A stretch of DNA of 30,550 bases, from contig BFEA01000473.1 in NCBI GenBank assembly GCA_003427395.1, positions 1,025,132-1,055,681 on the forward strand, written 5' to 3'. Below the pieces are notes generated by a model. The model saw only the letters and a program-made list of their open reading frames with translations. It ran no database searches and was not told where the DNA came from. Positions 1 through 8,870 of this stretch are shown in pieces (the stretch's first letter is position 1; the number at the start of each line of letters is the position of its first letter). Position numbers and translations under genes: made by a program. Origin of the DNA: Chara braunii (Eukaryota > Streptophyta > Charophyceae > Charales > Characeae).

Positions 1-177
1 CTTTTCCATCCCATTACTGAGCGAACGAAACCGAATCTCAGTAGAAGCAAACCGGCTATCCCAACACCCAAATTTATACGTAATTCATGCAGACGTACAA
101 GGGAAAAGAGGCCTCAAGAAAAAAGAAGCCGACCGAAAAAAACTGAAAAACAAACCGAAAAGCAAACCCTAGCAAAG

Positions 178-224
<47 letters not shown>

Positions 225-660
225 ACTCGCGCGAAGTCCACCACTGAATGTAGTCGTGTTTGTGAAAATCACGCAACCCATGAAGTCACGAACCCTTTTC
301 CATTCCACTAACTGAGCGAACGAAACCGAATCGACGGGTAAGAATTTCGCGGTTACAACTTTTCATGACCCCTCATAAAACAACTCATACACACTTTATA
401 CACATGCCTATACGATTTCGTTCTTTCCCAAAAAAGAAAACCGAGTCCCCGTCCACAACAAACCTGAACGACCTATCAAACGACCACTAAACCTAACAGT
501 AGCACGACCCCTCACAACTACCGGTACGTCTCCTACCCGCGACCTCAACCTTACGACTTTTTCCCTAAACCCCGAAAAGACCCCGACAGACCATTCGACG
601 ACCACATTCGACAACCATAACATTTCCCCAAAAAGAAACCCCGCAAAACGACAAAAAAAC
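1..660. other. non-coding A/C-rich stretch with short direct repeat and poly-A
   Basis: No convincing gene. A 37-38 base sequence (key core GAGCGAACGAAACCGAATC) at 1-37 recurs at 295-332 in direct orientation. A run of 46 A lies at 178-223 between them. The + strand from about 400 to 650 is strikingly rich in A and C and poor in G. Minus-strand open frames here are low-complexity and have no recognisable domain, so I do not call them genes. Confidence 0.6.
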
Positions 661-672
661 CGTCACTGTAAG

Positions 673-689
673 CGCAGCCTTTGGCTGCG
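673..689. repeat. perfect 7-bp hairpin
   Basis: CGCAGCC, loop TTT, GGCTGCG. It is a compact GC-rich stem-loop at the edge of the A/C-rich stretch. No T-tract or gene context gives it a function. Confidence 0.5.
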
Positions 690-828
690 AACAGATCCAA
701 CTGGGACATGGTATGGGGCTGAGGACTGTGAAGGGGTAACCTCCTCTTGGAAACTACTAAACACAGCAACAAACGGTACCAGGAAGTTTCATAAATGGAT
801 ACGGACGAGATTGGATGGACCAGAGTTG

Positions 829-1089
829 ATGGAATCAGAAGAGGAGGCAGAAACAACGGGCATAACCACAAAGGCTTCAACCAGGCCCTTGGGACCCATA
901 ACTCAGATTACAGTTCACGAGAAATGTGATGATACAGGTATATGGGTCTGTGCAATCTGGGCAGGAGGCACTCCAATCCGGCAGTTAAAACTTGATCCAG
1001 CGATGTGGCGCTGGCAGAATCTGGAACTACGGCTTTCTGAATACTTTCCATCCAGGGGTGACAAAGAACGACTAGTTTCAAACACTTAA
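829..1089 (+). CDS. doubtful ORF, unrecognised (possible TE gene fragment)
   Basis: An open frame runs from about 811 (only a TTG there; the first ATG is at 829) to a TAA at 1087-1089, about 87 codons. The N-terminal part is acidic (a run of Glu after the Met); the C-terminal part has a tryptophan-rich, amphipathic look around the motif DPAMWRWQNLELRL. I recognise no family. Base composition is more balanced than in the flanks, which is the only hint of coding origin. There is no partner gene nearby and no promoter that I can see. It could be a relic of another retroelement or a chance ORF. Confidence 0.2.
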   Translation: MESEEEAETTGITTKASTRPLGPITQITVHEKCDDTGIWVCAIWAGGTPIRQLKLDPAMWRWQNLELRLSEYFPSRGDKERLVSNT

Positions 1090-1698
1090 CCATGATGGCC
1101 TTGTGACGAACCGATTTCTGTTCCGCACGATCTTCTGCACGAGGACAATGAGGGGTCCGAAGATGGGAAGGTTGGACCCATTACGGGAGATCAGGATTGA
1201 AGGGAAAATTGCATCGGTGTCCTCGCTTCTTCGTCCTTTTTCGTCGCCCCTTTTCGATGGCTGGGTTCAGAGCCGGGCGAGTCCCGGGATGGTCGATTGA
1301 GTGGCTGGCGCGCCGCCGCTCGCACAATTAATAATGGTTGACGTCGCTTCTTTTTTGGTTTTGCTGTCGGGTTCTTGGCGCGGTGATCGAGCGGGATGTT
1401 TTGCTTTTTTTTTTTGGAATTTCTTTTTGAATTCCTTTTTGAATCTTGACGAGCCCTCGATGGCTCTCGAAATTTCGGACTTTCTTTTCGGATTTGTGTT
1501 TTTTGCATTTTGCAGTAAGTAGGAATTTAGGAATTTAGGAATTTCTTTTACCGCGCGCTGCCTTTTACTCGGGCGTTTTTTTTTGCGGCTGCAACGGAGC
1601 TCTGATTAGTTGGCGCCCTTAATCTTGTGTGTAACTGTAATTTTTGGGCAGACGCCATTGTAACTGTATCTTTCTTCTTGAGCTTCGTCTTTCCCGCC
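1090..1698. other. unassigned non-coding stretch
   Basis: T-rich + strand with several T-runs and a triple repeat of AGGAATTT-like units at about 1519-1545. A TTGGCGCC at 1610-1617 resembles a retroviral primer-binding start, but nothing around it supports that. No gene seen. It forms the left flank of the Penelope-like element. Confidence 0.5.
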
Positions 1699-1709
1699 CT
1701 CTCTTTTTC
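1699..1709 (+). repeat. left copy of 11-bp flanking direct repeat (possible target-site duplication)
   Basis: CTCTCTTTTTC here is identical to 9690-9700 at the right edge of the element. Because TTTTTC is also shared by the two pseudo-LTRs and the repeat is a simple pyrimidine tract, the exact boundary is ambiguous; it may be microhomology rather than a duplication. Confidence 0.4.
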
Positions 1710-2304
1710 GGGTTTGTCGGGTTGTTGGTTTGTAGGTGGAAGTAGCCTTGTCCTTGGGCTGTTTCTCGAGCCATGAGTCGGGGTACTGCTTGTATTGTTT
1801 TTTAGGCTATTAGTTCTTTTAGGCCATACGTTGTACCTGGTCAATTTTTTGACTTACCTTTTGGACGCGGGGTGTAAGTTACTGTAGGGTACAGATATCT
1901 CGTAATATTTTGCATGGTATTGCTACCGGGTCTGTCAAAACAGGCAAGCAGTCAGCGCGTACAAAAATAATAATTGACGCAGTGTTCGGTCTTTTCCAGG
2001 TCCGACGCGAGGGACACTTGCCGCATTTTCCGGAAATGCGCATGTTTGAACATCGCGGAGGTGGGGTAGTGAGGGAAGTTTTGCTAAGTGTGAGGGAGAA
2101 GCAAGTGGTTCCCCCTGAAGAAGACAACGTGGCGGCTGTCGAAACCGGTCGGGGTGCCATACCCACCGGCTTTGTGTTTGATTGTATTTGGTATACCTTT
2201 TCTTGCACTGTATGTGCATGAATTTGGATATGCAAAGGTTTTGTGTGACTTGTCATGACGTTGATTTGTCATACCTCTACCTTCCTGTTATTCATCTATC
2301 TCTT
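1704..2304 (+). repeat. left pseudo-LTR of the Penelope-like element
   Basis: About 600 bp that match 9095-9694 in direct orientation with scattered substitutions and almost no indels. The shared left edge is TTTTTCGGG and the shared right edge is near CCTGTTATTCATC. Known biology: such repeats in Penelope-like elements arise from tandem or partial-tandem insertion and carry the promoter and 3' end, not retroviral LTR function. ORFs drawn across it on either strand are shadows. It contains a palindrome around 2023-2039 and a hammerhead-like fold at 2115-2173. Confidence 0.85.
2115..2173 (+). ncRNA. hammerhead-like fold in left pseudo-LTR (degenerate)
   Basis: CTGAAGA (fits the hammerhead CUGANGA box) is followed by an extra A, a stem II GACA...TGTC, the box GAAA, and a strong stem III (CCGGT, GGGT / ACCC, ACCGG). 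A canonical hammerhead would then need U-H and a closing stem I. Here the base after stem III is C, and I find no stem I in the flanks. The fold is therefore hammerhead-like at best; a chance three-way structure is possible. Confidence 0.25.
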
Positions 2305-2636
2305 AAGGCCCGTGTGAACCAGTCGGGAAGTTGCCCGTCTAGTGTGAGCACGTAGTGGATCATGTGCTATCAATACTATCGGTGTTATCAATATTATTGG
2401 TGATACTAGTGTATGTGGATGTCTACGAGCGATGGGGCGTGTGGACTACATGCGACGCGAAGCTGATCGGGGCTATCAGTGTTATCAGTAATGCTTGTTT
2501 AAGCGGGTGTCCGTTGGTATTACGGTGATTTGACTATGTGCGACCCAAAGTTGTTCGTGGAAGCCTACTGGTGGACTATACTTGTGTCATCTTTCTTCAC
2601 GTAGGTGAATGTGTTTGTTGTGATCAGACGAGGAAG
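2305..2636 (+). other. 5' leader between left pseudo-LTR and first ORF of the Penelope-like element
   Basis: About 330 bp without a convincing gene. It holds several short repeats of the type TATCARTRYTATC (about 2370-2400 and 2478-2490). It probably is the untranslated leader of the element transcript. Confidence 0.5.
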
Positions 2637-2921
2637 ATGTCGGGCTCTGGCTCCAGGGAGTACCGAAGAGACTATGAACAAAATCGTGAGTGTGGCCGTG
2701 AGCCGTTTAATGAGAGCAGGCGTGGTGGTCGCGACGGTGGTCGCGAGCGTGTTAGCGATGACAGGAGTGATCGGTATGATGAGTTGCGACAGGATCGGCA
2801 TTACCGTGACCCGCCTAGGCGCTTTGTACCCGTTTGCTATAAATGCGGTGAACCTGGGCACTATAAGAGTCAGTGCCCATGGTTAGAAGGCGAAAGCAAC
2901 AAGAAGTTTGTGCAGCACTGA
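2637..2921 (+). pseudogene. N-terminal segment with CCHC zinc knuckle
   Basis: The open segment has 94 codons. It starts with a Gly/Ser/Arg/Asp-rich, highly charged stretch (many RRD, RDGGR and DDR repeats), then a zinc knuckle CYKCGEPGHYKSQC with exact C-x2-C-x4-H-x4-C spacing near residues 69-82. Such knuckles bind RNA or single-stranded DNA in Gag-like proteins, so it probably packages the element RNA. The TGA at 2919 is followed in frame by a Ser/Arg-rich stretch, then a frameshift near 3030 joins it to the coiled coil. ATG 2637 was chosen because the frame upstream has no protein-like composition. It could have been a separate ORF1 in the living element. Confidence 0.65.
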
Positions 2922-3030
2922 GGTCGCTCGACCTCTCCGGCGAACGTGGTGCGTTCGCAGGAACGACGATCGACATCTGAGGAACCTGTTTTGAAAAAAC
3001 AACTGGATGAACTCGCAAACTCTCTAGCGA

Positions 3031-3451
3031 GCATGAAACCTTTATAGATACTGTGCAGGCGCGGAAGGAAGAAAAGGAGAAGGACAAGCATGAAAAGTTG
3101 CAGCGTGAACAAGAAGAGTGCGAACAGGAGCAGCGTGAGGAGGAAGAACGCTTGACTCGAGTGAAACGAAACGAAAAGAAAATGATTAAAAAAAAAGAGG
3201 AGAAGCGTAAGGAGGAGGAGTTCCGGGAATCCATGTGTAAGGAGATGCGGATGAAAGTTTGGTTGCGCGTGGGCGGAGTGTGCGAAGAGCTGCGTAATCG
3301 GCTAGTTGGAACCTTGCCAAAGACTAAAGGAAAGGAGAAGATTCCGGAAGATCACTCGACCGGCGATGAGAAAGAGAGCCCTGATAACAGTAACGTGGAC
3401 GCTCTAAGCGAGCAGGGGAAACCTCTTGTGATCAGCGAGAAACGGAAATGA
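3031..3451 (+). pseudogene. charged coiled-coil segment of the Penelope-like protein
   Basis: About 140 codons in the main frame. A long helix of Lys/Glu/Arg with frequent EEKEKDKHEK- and EEEER-type runs predicts a coiled coil, followed by an amphipathic part near MKVWLRVGGVCEELRNRL. Coiled coils in retroelement proteins usually support multimerisation; that role is inferred here. It begins after a frameshift near 3030 and ends at TGA 3449-3451, after which the same frame stays readable. Minus-strand Ser-rich ORFs over this stretch are shadows of the Glu/Lys codons. Confidence 0.6.
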
Positions 3452-3970
3452 AGTGCGGAGCGGGGGGTAGATGACAGCCCGCCTATGGAGACTCCGGCTA
3501 AATGTCGAACGAAGCAAGGTGGTCTTGATCCGAAGCGACTTGTTCTGAGCTGCCGTCACAAATCAATGAAGAAATGACCGATCAAGAAGACGCCGCTGAA
3601 GAGCAACACGAGGAAGAAGAAAATACCGGCAACGGTGGACGATTCGGGAAAGTTACATTACGCCACGGACAATCTGCGTGAACTTGGAGGTTTGAATGTT
3701 GACGAGCTCAAACATATTTGCAAGGATGAAGATGTGCAATATGAGGGGAAAAAGAAGATGGATACGATCTTGGCGATCACCGAAAAGCGAACTGAGGTCG
3801 CGTTCGGTACCGACAATGATGGGGGAGAGTCGATGGGCGATAACACGAAGGAGGATGAAGTGGAGATCGAAGGGGGTAACAAGTCCCTGGAGGATGACGA
3901 AGACGACAATTCGGAAGACTCTGACGACAATGTGGAATGCTCTGACAACTTAACAGTTGAAGATTTTTGA
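3452..3970 (+). pseudogene. basic stretch, SAP-like domain and acidic tail
   Basis: A basic region (KKTPLKSNTRKKK) straddles the TGA at 3575-3577. A SAP-like module follows at about 3674-3796: LRELGGLNVDELKHIC, then YEGKKKMDTILAI, the two-helix pattern with a turn and Gly-Lys-Lys typical of SAP domains, which bind AT-rich or scaffold DNA. A strongly acidic Asp/Glu tail follows up to TGA 3968-3970. The frame continues directly into the GIY-YIG region. A DNA-binding SAP beside a nuclease would suit chromatin or target engagement; that is inference. Confidence 0.6.
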
Positions 3971-4434
3971 AGATTCAGTCATGTTTTAGTCGACGTCAGG
4001 CGTGAGTTACCATATGATGCAGCAATTGAGAGACTGTATAGATTGGTTGTTATTCTTCTAGCACTCTATGACCATATTAGATGGTTACGAAAATGCGTTG
4101 CAACATGGATTAGTTTGTATCGTCGTTATGGTATTCAGTTCTTTTATGGGGATGAGGGAGGTGTGTATGTGCTTATCTGGACTACATGTAAGGCGCAATA
4201 TGTGGGACAGACGAGACGCACAAGAAACATTTGCTGGAAAGAGCACCTGTATGCATGCAGACATGGTGAGAAACAAACGCATCTGTATAGGTGGTGGCAA
4301 GGGTTTGGTTCAGAATCGTACGTATTGTTGCCGATTGAGGCATAGTCAGCAACCGAAGTACCTGTGTTGGAACAACTTTATATCCATCGCTGGTCTCCAG
4401 TGTTAAACACAACAGGTAAGCAGGTGTACAAATG
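3971..4434 (+). pseudogene. GIY-YIG endonuclease domain, N-terminal to RT
   Basis: The GIY equivalent is GVY at 4160-4168 and the YIG equivalent is YVGQT at 4199-4213. An Arg cluster follows (RRTRN), and beyond a TAG stop at 4343-4345 the catalytic Glu and terminal Asn appear in EQLYIHRWSPVLN (Glu at 4370-4372). These match the family order of Tyr, Tyr, Arg, Glu and Asn. Family knowledge: this nuclease nicks target DNA for insertion. Its position before the RT is the permuted arrangement. The upstream helix region (3971-4150) is in the same frame with no stop. The TAG cuts the domain, so this copy cannot make a full nuclease. Confidence 0.75.
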
Positions 4435-5281
4435 GGTTGGTACTAAGCGGCAAAAGGGGAAGCGAGAACGTGCGAAGGCCATTACTAAGAAGGTGGCGCG
4501 GGAGGTGGAGACAGCGATTCGACCGATTAAAGCAAAAATTCACGATGACGATGACTGGCGACTGGATATCTATCAATTGCTTGAGTCTCAAGCTGCAGTG
4601 GATTGTCATAGCTTCTCGATTTTCTTAGAGAAAGGCAATAGTTGGTGCGGTGGCTGGAAGGTTATCAAGTCGGCTTTTGGTGATTCCTCTTTGTCCATTG
4701 AAGGTCAACGTAGGAAACTACGGGAAAACAAAGGAGTGTTGGAGGAAGGTGGAAAGTTTGAGGTTGTGCACTTAGTTAAATGGAAACCAAAAGTTGGGTC
4801 TGATAGGAGTTTTTTGTGCTCCTTTTTTCGTAATCCTCGCCAAAAGGAGGTATTGAAGAAGTGTAACTTGGCAACACTGATTAGACTGAGTAAGGCAGCG
4901 GAGGATTTCCACAAAGCTTCTTCTGCTGCTTTCTTACGACGTATAATCGGTAGAGTAATCAAGGAGGAGTATGGTTGGAGCATGACTGCTAAGTTGACAA
5001 TACGTCTGAAATTCAATGATCGCATTAGAGTGGTGGAAGTGCGAAAGTTAGTTAATGACAAGATTGAGGAATTAGACATTCCGTTTTGTTTAAAGGATGT
5101 AGCACGTGGGATGGTTCGGATCGTATGGGTAAAAAACCCGTCCGTGTCTGATTTGTTACACAACCAGCGGCGTTTTGCCAAGGCTGTTGTGTCAACCTGC
5201 GCTTGTGCAGGTATGCCCTACCCTCGGGTGGGAGACCACGTACTTTTCCGATTGCAGGATCTGGAAGCGGTCAATCCTTAG
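4435..5281 (+). pseudogene. linker with CxC motif between nuclease and RT
   Basis: An open 280-codon stretch after the nuclease, basic at first (KRQKGKRERAK). It ends in a conserved-looking block with CAC (the CxC pair, 5198-5206) in STCACAGMPYPRVGDHVLF. A short CxC domain between nuclease and RT is the published signature of N-terminal-nuclease Penelope-like elements. The TAG at 5279-5281 interrupts the frame, which continues. I see no other known domain in it; the middle part around residues 100-200 is helical and charged. Confidence 0.65.
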
Positions 5282-5593
5282 TTCTGTTTTGCTAATAACG
5301 TGCCTAAGTTGGATATTTTGGATTGGGAGAGTTTGTTGGCAAGGGAGATATCATCTGGTTTTGCCACTTGGATTAATGGCGGCAAGGATGTGATCACTGT
5401 TCGAGGATGAGAGGTGTTGACATATATGCAAAAAACGATGGGGAAGGGTGAGAAACTGTTGGATACGAAGGAGGTGTTAGCCTTGAGGGATAAGTTGGAT
5501 GGGCTGGTCCTGACTCCGTTGGACCACAACCTAGGAAAAACTTTGGCGATGTGTCCAAAGTTGTACTATGATCACAAGTGGTTAACGACCTAC
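5282..5593 (+). pseudogene. reverse transcriptase, N-terminal (fingers) part before the insert
   Basis: The same frame runs on through TGA 5408-5410. The segment includes a Lys/Leu-rich helix and the block LTPLDHNLGKTLAMCPKLYY, which fits the early RT motif (D-x-N-x-G ... CP) of Penelope-like elements. The frame stops at the TAA 5594-5596, but that stop is created by the first bases of the palindromic insert: in-frame codons for Thr-Thr-Tyr at 5585-5593 are followed on the far side of the insert (from 7316) by Phe-Glu-Glu-Leu in a plausible continuation. Confidence 0.65.
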
Positions 5594-5594
5594 T
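5587..5594 (+). repeat. left copy of candidate 8-bp target duplication of the satellite insert
   Basis: GACCTACT here compares with GACATACT at 7309-7316, 7 of 8 bases identical. It sits exactly where the RT frame breaks and resumes. Confidence 0.5.
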
Positions 5595-7308
5595 AAAATT
5601 TCAGAATGAAAGATTCTGAAGTCTGTTAGCAGAGGTATGAAATCGCTGAAATGACATGAAGATACGTCAGGTCATTTCAGGAGATTCAGGTGGTTTGAAA
5701 GTAAGATTTTATATTTTTTTTTTGTTTTTTTTTTCGCCTGTTTTTGTTTTGGTTCAACCGTTAACATTGTTGTGTGCCACTTCAGGTCGTTTCAAGAGTT
5801 TCAAGAGGGAAACCTGAAACCTCTGAAATGACCTGAAGTGGTTGGAGCTTCTGAAAGCGGTTTCAGATCCTCTCATCCAAATTTTTGGATTGGGGCCTCT
5901 GAAACCATTTTCAGATTTTCAGCCACTTCAAGTCATTTCAGAAGTTTCGGGTGAGGAGACTTGAAACCTCTGAAATGACCTGAAGTGGCTGAAGCTTCTG
6001 AAAATGGTTTCAGTTCCCCCCATCCAAATGCTTGGGTAGAGGGACTTGAAACCGCTTTCGGAATCTTCAGCCACTTCATGTTATTTCAGGAGTTTCAAGC
6101 GAGGAGACCTTAAACCTCTGAAATGTCCTGAAGTGGTTCTGAAACCGTTTTCAAATTTTCAGCCACTTCAAGTCATTTCAGGAGTTTCAGGTGGGGAGTC
6201 CTGAAACCTCTGAAATGATATGAAGTGGTTGAAGCTTCTGAAAGCGGTTTCATGTCCCCCTGTCCAAATGCTTGGATGAGGGGACCTAAAACTTCTTTCA
6301 TATTTTCAGACACTTCAGATCATTGCAGGAGTTTCAGATAGAGAGACCTGAAACCTCTGAAATGATCTGAAGTGGCTGAAGCTTCTGAAAGTGGTTTCAG
6401 GTCTCCCCATCGAAATGGTTGGATGGGGCATCTGAAACCGCTTTAAGATTTTCAGCCACTTCAGATCATTTCAAGAGTTTCACGTGGGGAAACCTGAAAC
6501 CTCTTAAATGATATGAAGTGGCTGAAGCTTCTGAAAACGGTTTCAGATCCCCCCGTCCAAATGCTTGGATGGGGGGACCCGAAACTGCTTTCAGAAGTTT
6601 CAGCCACTTCATATCATTTCAAGAGTTTCAGATTGAGAGACCTGAAACCTCTGAAATGATATGAAGTGGCTGAAGCTTCTAAAAGTGGTTTCAGGTCCCC
6701 TTATCCAAATGGTTGGATGGGGGCATATGAAACCGCTTTCACATTTTCAACCACTTCATATCATTTCATGACTTTCAGGTGGGGAGACCTGAAACCTCCG
6801 AAATGATATGAAGTGGTTGAAGCTTCTGAAAGCAGTTTCAGGTCCCCCCGTCCAAATGCTTGGATGGGGGGATATGAAACTGCTTTCAGAAGCTTCAGCC
6901 ACTTCATATTATTTCAGGAGTTTCAGATGGAGAGACCTGAAACCTCTGAAATGATCTGAAGTGGCCGAAGCTTCTAAAGGTGGTTTCAGGTCCCGCCATC
7001 CAAATGGTTGGATGGGGGCATCTTAAACAACTTTCAAATTTTTAGCGACTTCAGATCATTTCAGGAGTTTCGGGTGGGGAAATATGAAACCTCTGAAATA
7101 ATTTGAAGTGGCTGAAGCTTCTGAAAGAGGTTTCAGGTCCCCCCGTCCAAATGCTTGGATGGGGGGACCTGAAACTGCTTTCAGATTTTCAGCCACTTCA
7201 GATCATTTCAGGAGTTTCAGATGGAGAGACCTCAAACCTCTGAAATGATATGAATTGGCTAAAGCTTCTGAAAGCAGTTTCAGGTTCCCCCGTCCAAATG
7301 CTTGGATA
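5595..7308. mobile_element. palindromic satellite array, 147-bp period, inserted in the RT gene
   Basis: About 1.7 kb. The left 170 bp are mostly unique, with a small perfect hairpin (TTCAGAAT / ATTCTGAA, 5600-5620) and T-runs; the rest is an array of self-complementary monomers. The motif CCAAATG(C/G)TTGG marks the monomer centre at 5879, 6026, 6266, 6413, 6559, 6707, 6854, 7002, 7149 and 7296: spacing 146-148 bp apart from one 240-bp step. Each monomer carries CTGAARC-type motifs about every 9-10 bp in one arm and their complements in the other. From 6266 the centre alternates C and G variants, giving a ~294-bp higher-order unit. It could be a foldback-type element or a satellite that transposed; no coding capacity seen. 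Confidence 0.75.
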
Positions 7309-7628
7309 GACATACTTTGAGGAGCTGAAAAAGAACTTGAAAATATTACGAGTTGTTAACCTTCTCTCACTATGATGCAATGATGGAGATGTTTGTTTTA
7401 TCTGCTGGCTACACAATCATTTAGGAAACAGAGGATTGTGTTTTTATGAAGATGAAAGCGGATGCGGAAGTGCTGGGCTTACAGCAGTTTGTCAGGTGGA
7501 ACTCGAAAGGTAAAGTGGGTGAGGCATATATTATGCCAAAACACAAAGACTTAACCGGTTTTGACCGATTTGCCCGACCTACTCTGAACCGATTGTTCGG
7601 ACGTGTCGAGCAGTGGCTAAGGCACTGA
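7309..7628 (+). pseudogene. RT fingers segment after the insert
   Basis: Frame 2 resumes at TACTTTGAGGAGCTG, then shifts near 7365 to a frame that reads through a TAG at 7413-7415 into GKVGEAYIMPKHKDLTGFDR, the RT motif in which a Pro-Lys pair and an Arg-Pro contact primer and nucleotide. Near 7600-7618 the frame shifts back. The segment is short and doubly shifted, but its content and order fit the RT between the early motif and motif A. Confidence 0.6.
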
Positions 7629-8317
7629 ATCACCTACTTAAAACAATGCCTGGCGAATGACATTTCAATCTCAGGTCAGTTTTTGATCTGATGCCAAGAC
7701 TTGAGCAAGGTAACAAGAAGTTTGGTCGCATGATGAGCGGGAATTCAAGACTGGTCTCTATGTCATATGACATAAAAGACATGTTCAGCAGATTGCCTCA
7801 TGCTGAGATTGTGGAGGCCGTTGATTGGGTGATTGATTATCATCAAGGAAAAGGGAGGGAATGAATCAGAGTGAACTCGAAAGACAAAGGGTGTACGTTT
7901 GGAGCTAGTATGGGTGAAGACCAGTGGAGAAGGCTGGATTTAGAGCAAATCCGGTCCTTTGTGACATAGGAGTTGCAACACACATACATCAAAGCGACAA
8001 CTGTGCTTCTACGCCAAGTGGTGGGAATTCCAATAGGGAAAGGAACTAGCCCGCCACTTGCGTGTTTGCTCTGCGCGTTCGCTGAGTATCGATTCCTGCA
8101 AAGCTTGGGGGCCTGGCGACGTTATGTGTTCGGGGTGCGTCTGATAGACGATGTGAGCGTGCTAATCCTAAGTGGAGGACGAAAGAAGATTCTTGTGGAG
8201 AACATTCAGGAGTTGTTCGAAAGATGTTACTCGGCGAACTTGACATTGAAAAGGACCGATAAGGGTGATGGTACGTGGGACTTCCTGGGTACCAACATGT
8301 GTGTGGATGACGTGTAA
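7616..8317 (+). pseudogene. RT palm core (motifs A, B, C)
   Basis: Motif A: YDIKDMFSRLPH with the catalytic Asp at 7769-7771. Motif B: GIPIGKGTSPPLACLL from 8024. Motif C: RLIDD, with the Asp pair at 8147-8152, an unusual LIDD in place of YxDD but in line with Penelope-like RTs, which often lack the aromatic residue. A following FLGTNM matches the next RT motif. Stops: TGA 7658, TGA 7862, TAG 7967, TAA 8315. All three catalytic Asp codons are still present, so decay is mainly by nonsense changes. Confidence 0.75.
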
Positions 8318-8602
8318 CCGTGTATTCGATGTGTTCAATCATAAAAAAAAGAAGCATCTTCATGTGATCATGGCTGTTTGGAGTACAAGAATGAGCAGAC
8401 TTTCCACTCATGGGGAAGTAAAGAACAAAAGAGCGCGGTGGTGGGCAACTGTTTGCATCGCATTGAATGCAACACCAACGTGCGATCGATCATACCCATG
8501 AGAGTTTTTAGTCTGCAATGGAAACTGCGCATCAAGGATTTTCCGTATCGATTTTTGAAGCGTGTGTTGAAGCGGTTCGTCAAAGGAAGGGATCAAATCT
8601 AG
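8318..8602 (+). pseudogene. RT thumb and C-terminal end
   Basis: The same frame continues after TAA 8315 and TAA 8342 (the latter in an A-run). The block FHSWGSKEQKSAVVGNCLHR, followed by a basic helix ending FLKRVLKRFVKGRDQI, resembles the thumb region of Penelope-like RTs, where a Ser-Lys/Arg motif precedes an Arg-rich helix. The natural stop is TAG 8600-8602. No C-terminal GIY-YIG follows, which supports the permuted arrangement. Confidence 0.6.
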
Positions 8603-8870
8603 ACTTGAACTTATTTTCGGCTTTTCGGCGATGATGTGTTGTAGTTTTAATTTTTTCAATTGATTGCGATTAGCCGAGAACTGTTGTTTTGAAGTGCCAA
8701 TTGTGACTTTGTTTCTTTTTTGTATTTTGTAGTTATCTGTAGTCAATTGGTAGTGATACAGTGAGGTGTATAGTGTCGTTAGAACGTTTTGCGCTGAATC
8801 AATGTCGTTCTAGTATCTTAGTGTGGTTCTGAGTTTTTTCGGAAACCAACTCTGATAGAAAACTTGTCGG
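8603..8870 (+). other. 3' untranslated part of the Penelope-like element
   Basis: T-rich sequence without a gene, between the RT stop and the short tandem repeats. Minus-strand ORFs here are unsupported. Confidence 0.5.

Larger units (their letters stand above)
2637..8602 (+). pseudogene. Penelope-like polyprotein (CCHC / coiled coil / SAP / GIY-YIG / RT), broken
   Basis: The first ATG with a sensible protein is at 2637. After one frameshift near 3030 a single frame continues to 5593. It is cut by the satellite insert, resumes at 7310, passes two small frameshifts between 7360 and 7618, and returns to the original frame to a final TAG at 8600-8602. In-frame stops: TGA 2919, 3449, 3575, 3968, 5408, 7658, 7862; TAG 4343, 5279, 7413, 7967; TAA 8315, 8342. 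Without the insert this would be about 1,400 codons. Conservation of recognisable domains on both sides of each stop shows it was one protein, or two closely linked ones. Sub-segments are listed separately. Confidence 0.8.

Noticed and set aside
1610-1617. TTGGCGCC resembling a primer-binding site
   Set aside because: No LTR end before it and no gag after it; the downstream element is Penelope-like and does not use such a site.
8850-8864. CTGATAGAAAAC as a hammerhead core
   Set aside because: No room for stem II between the two boxes.
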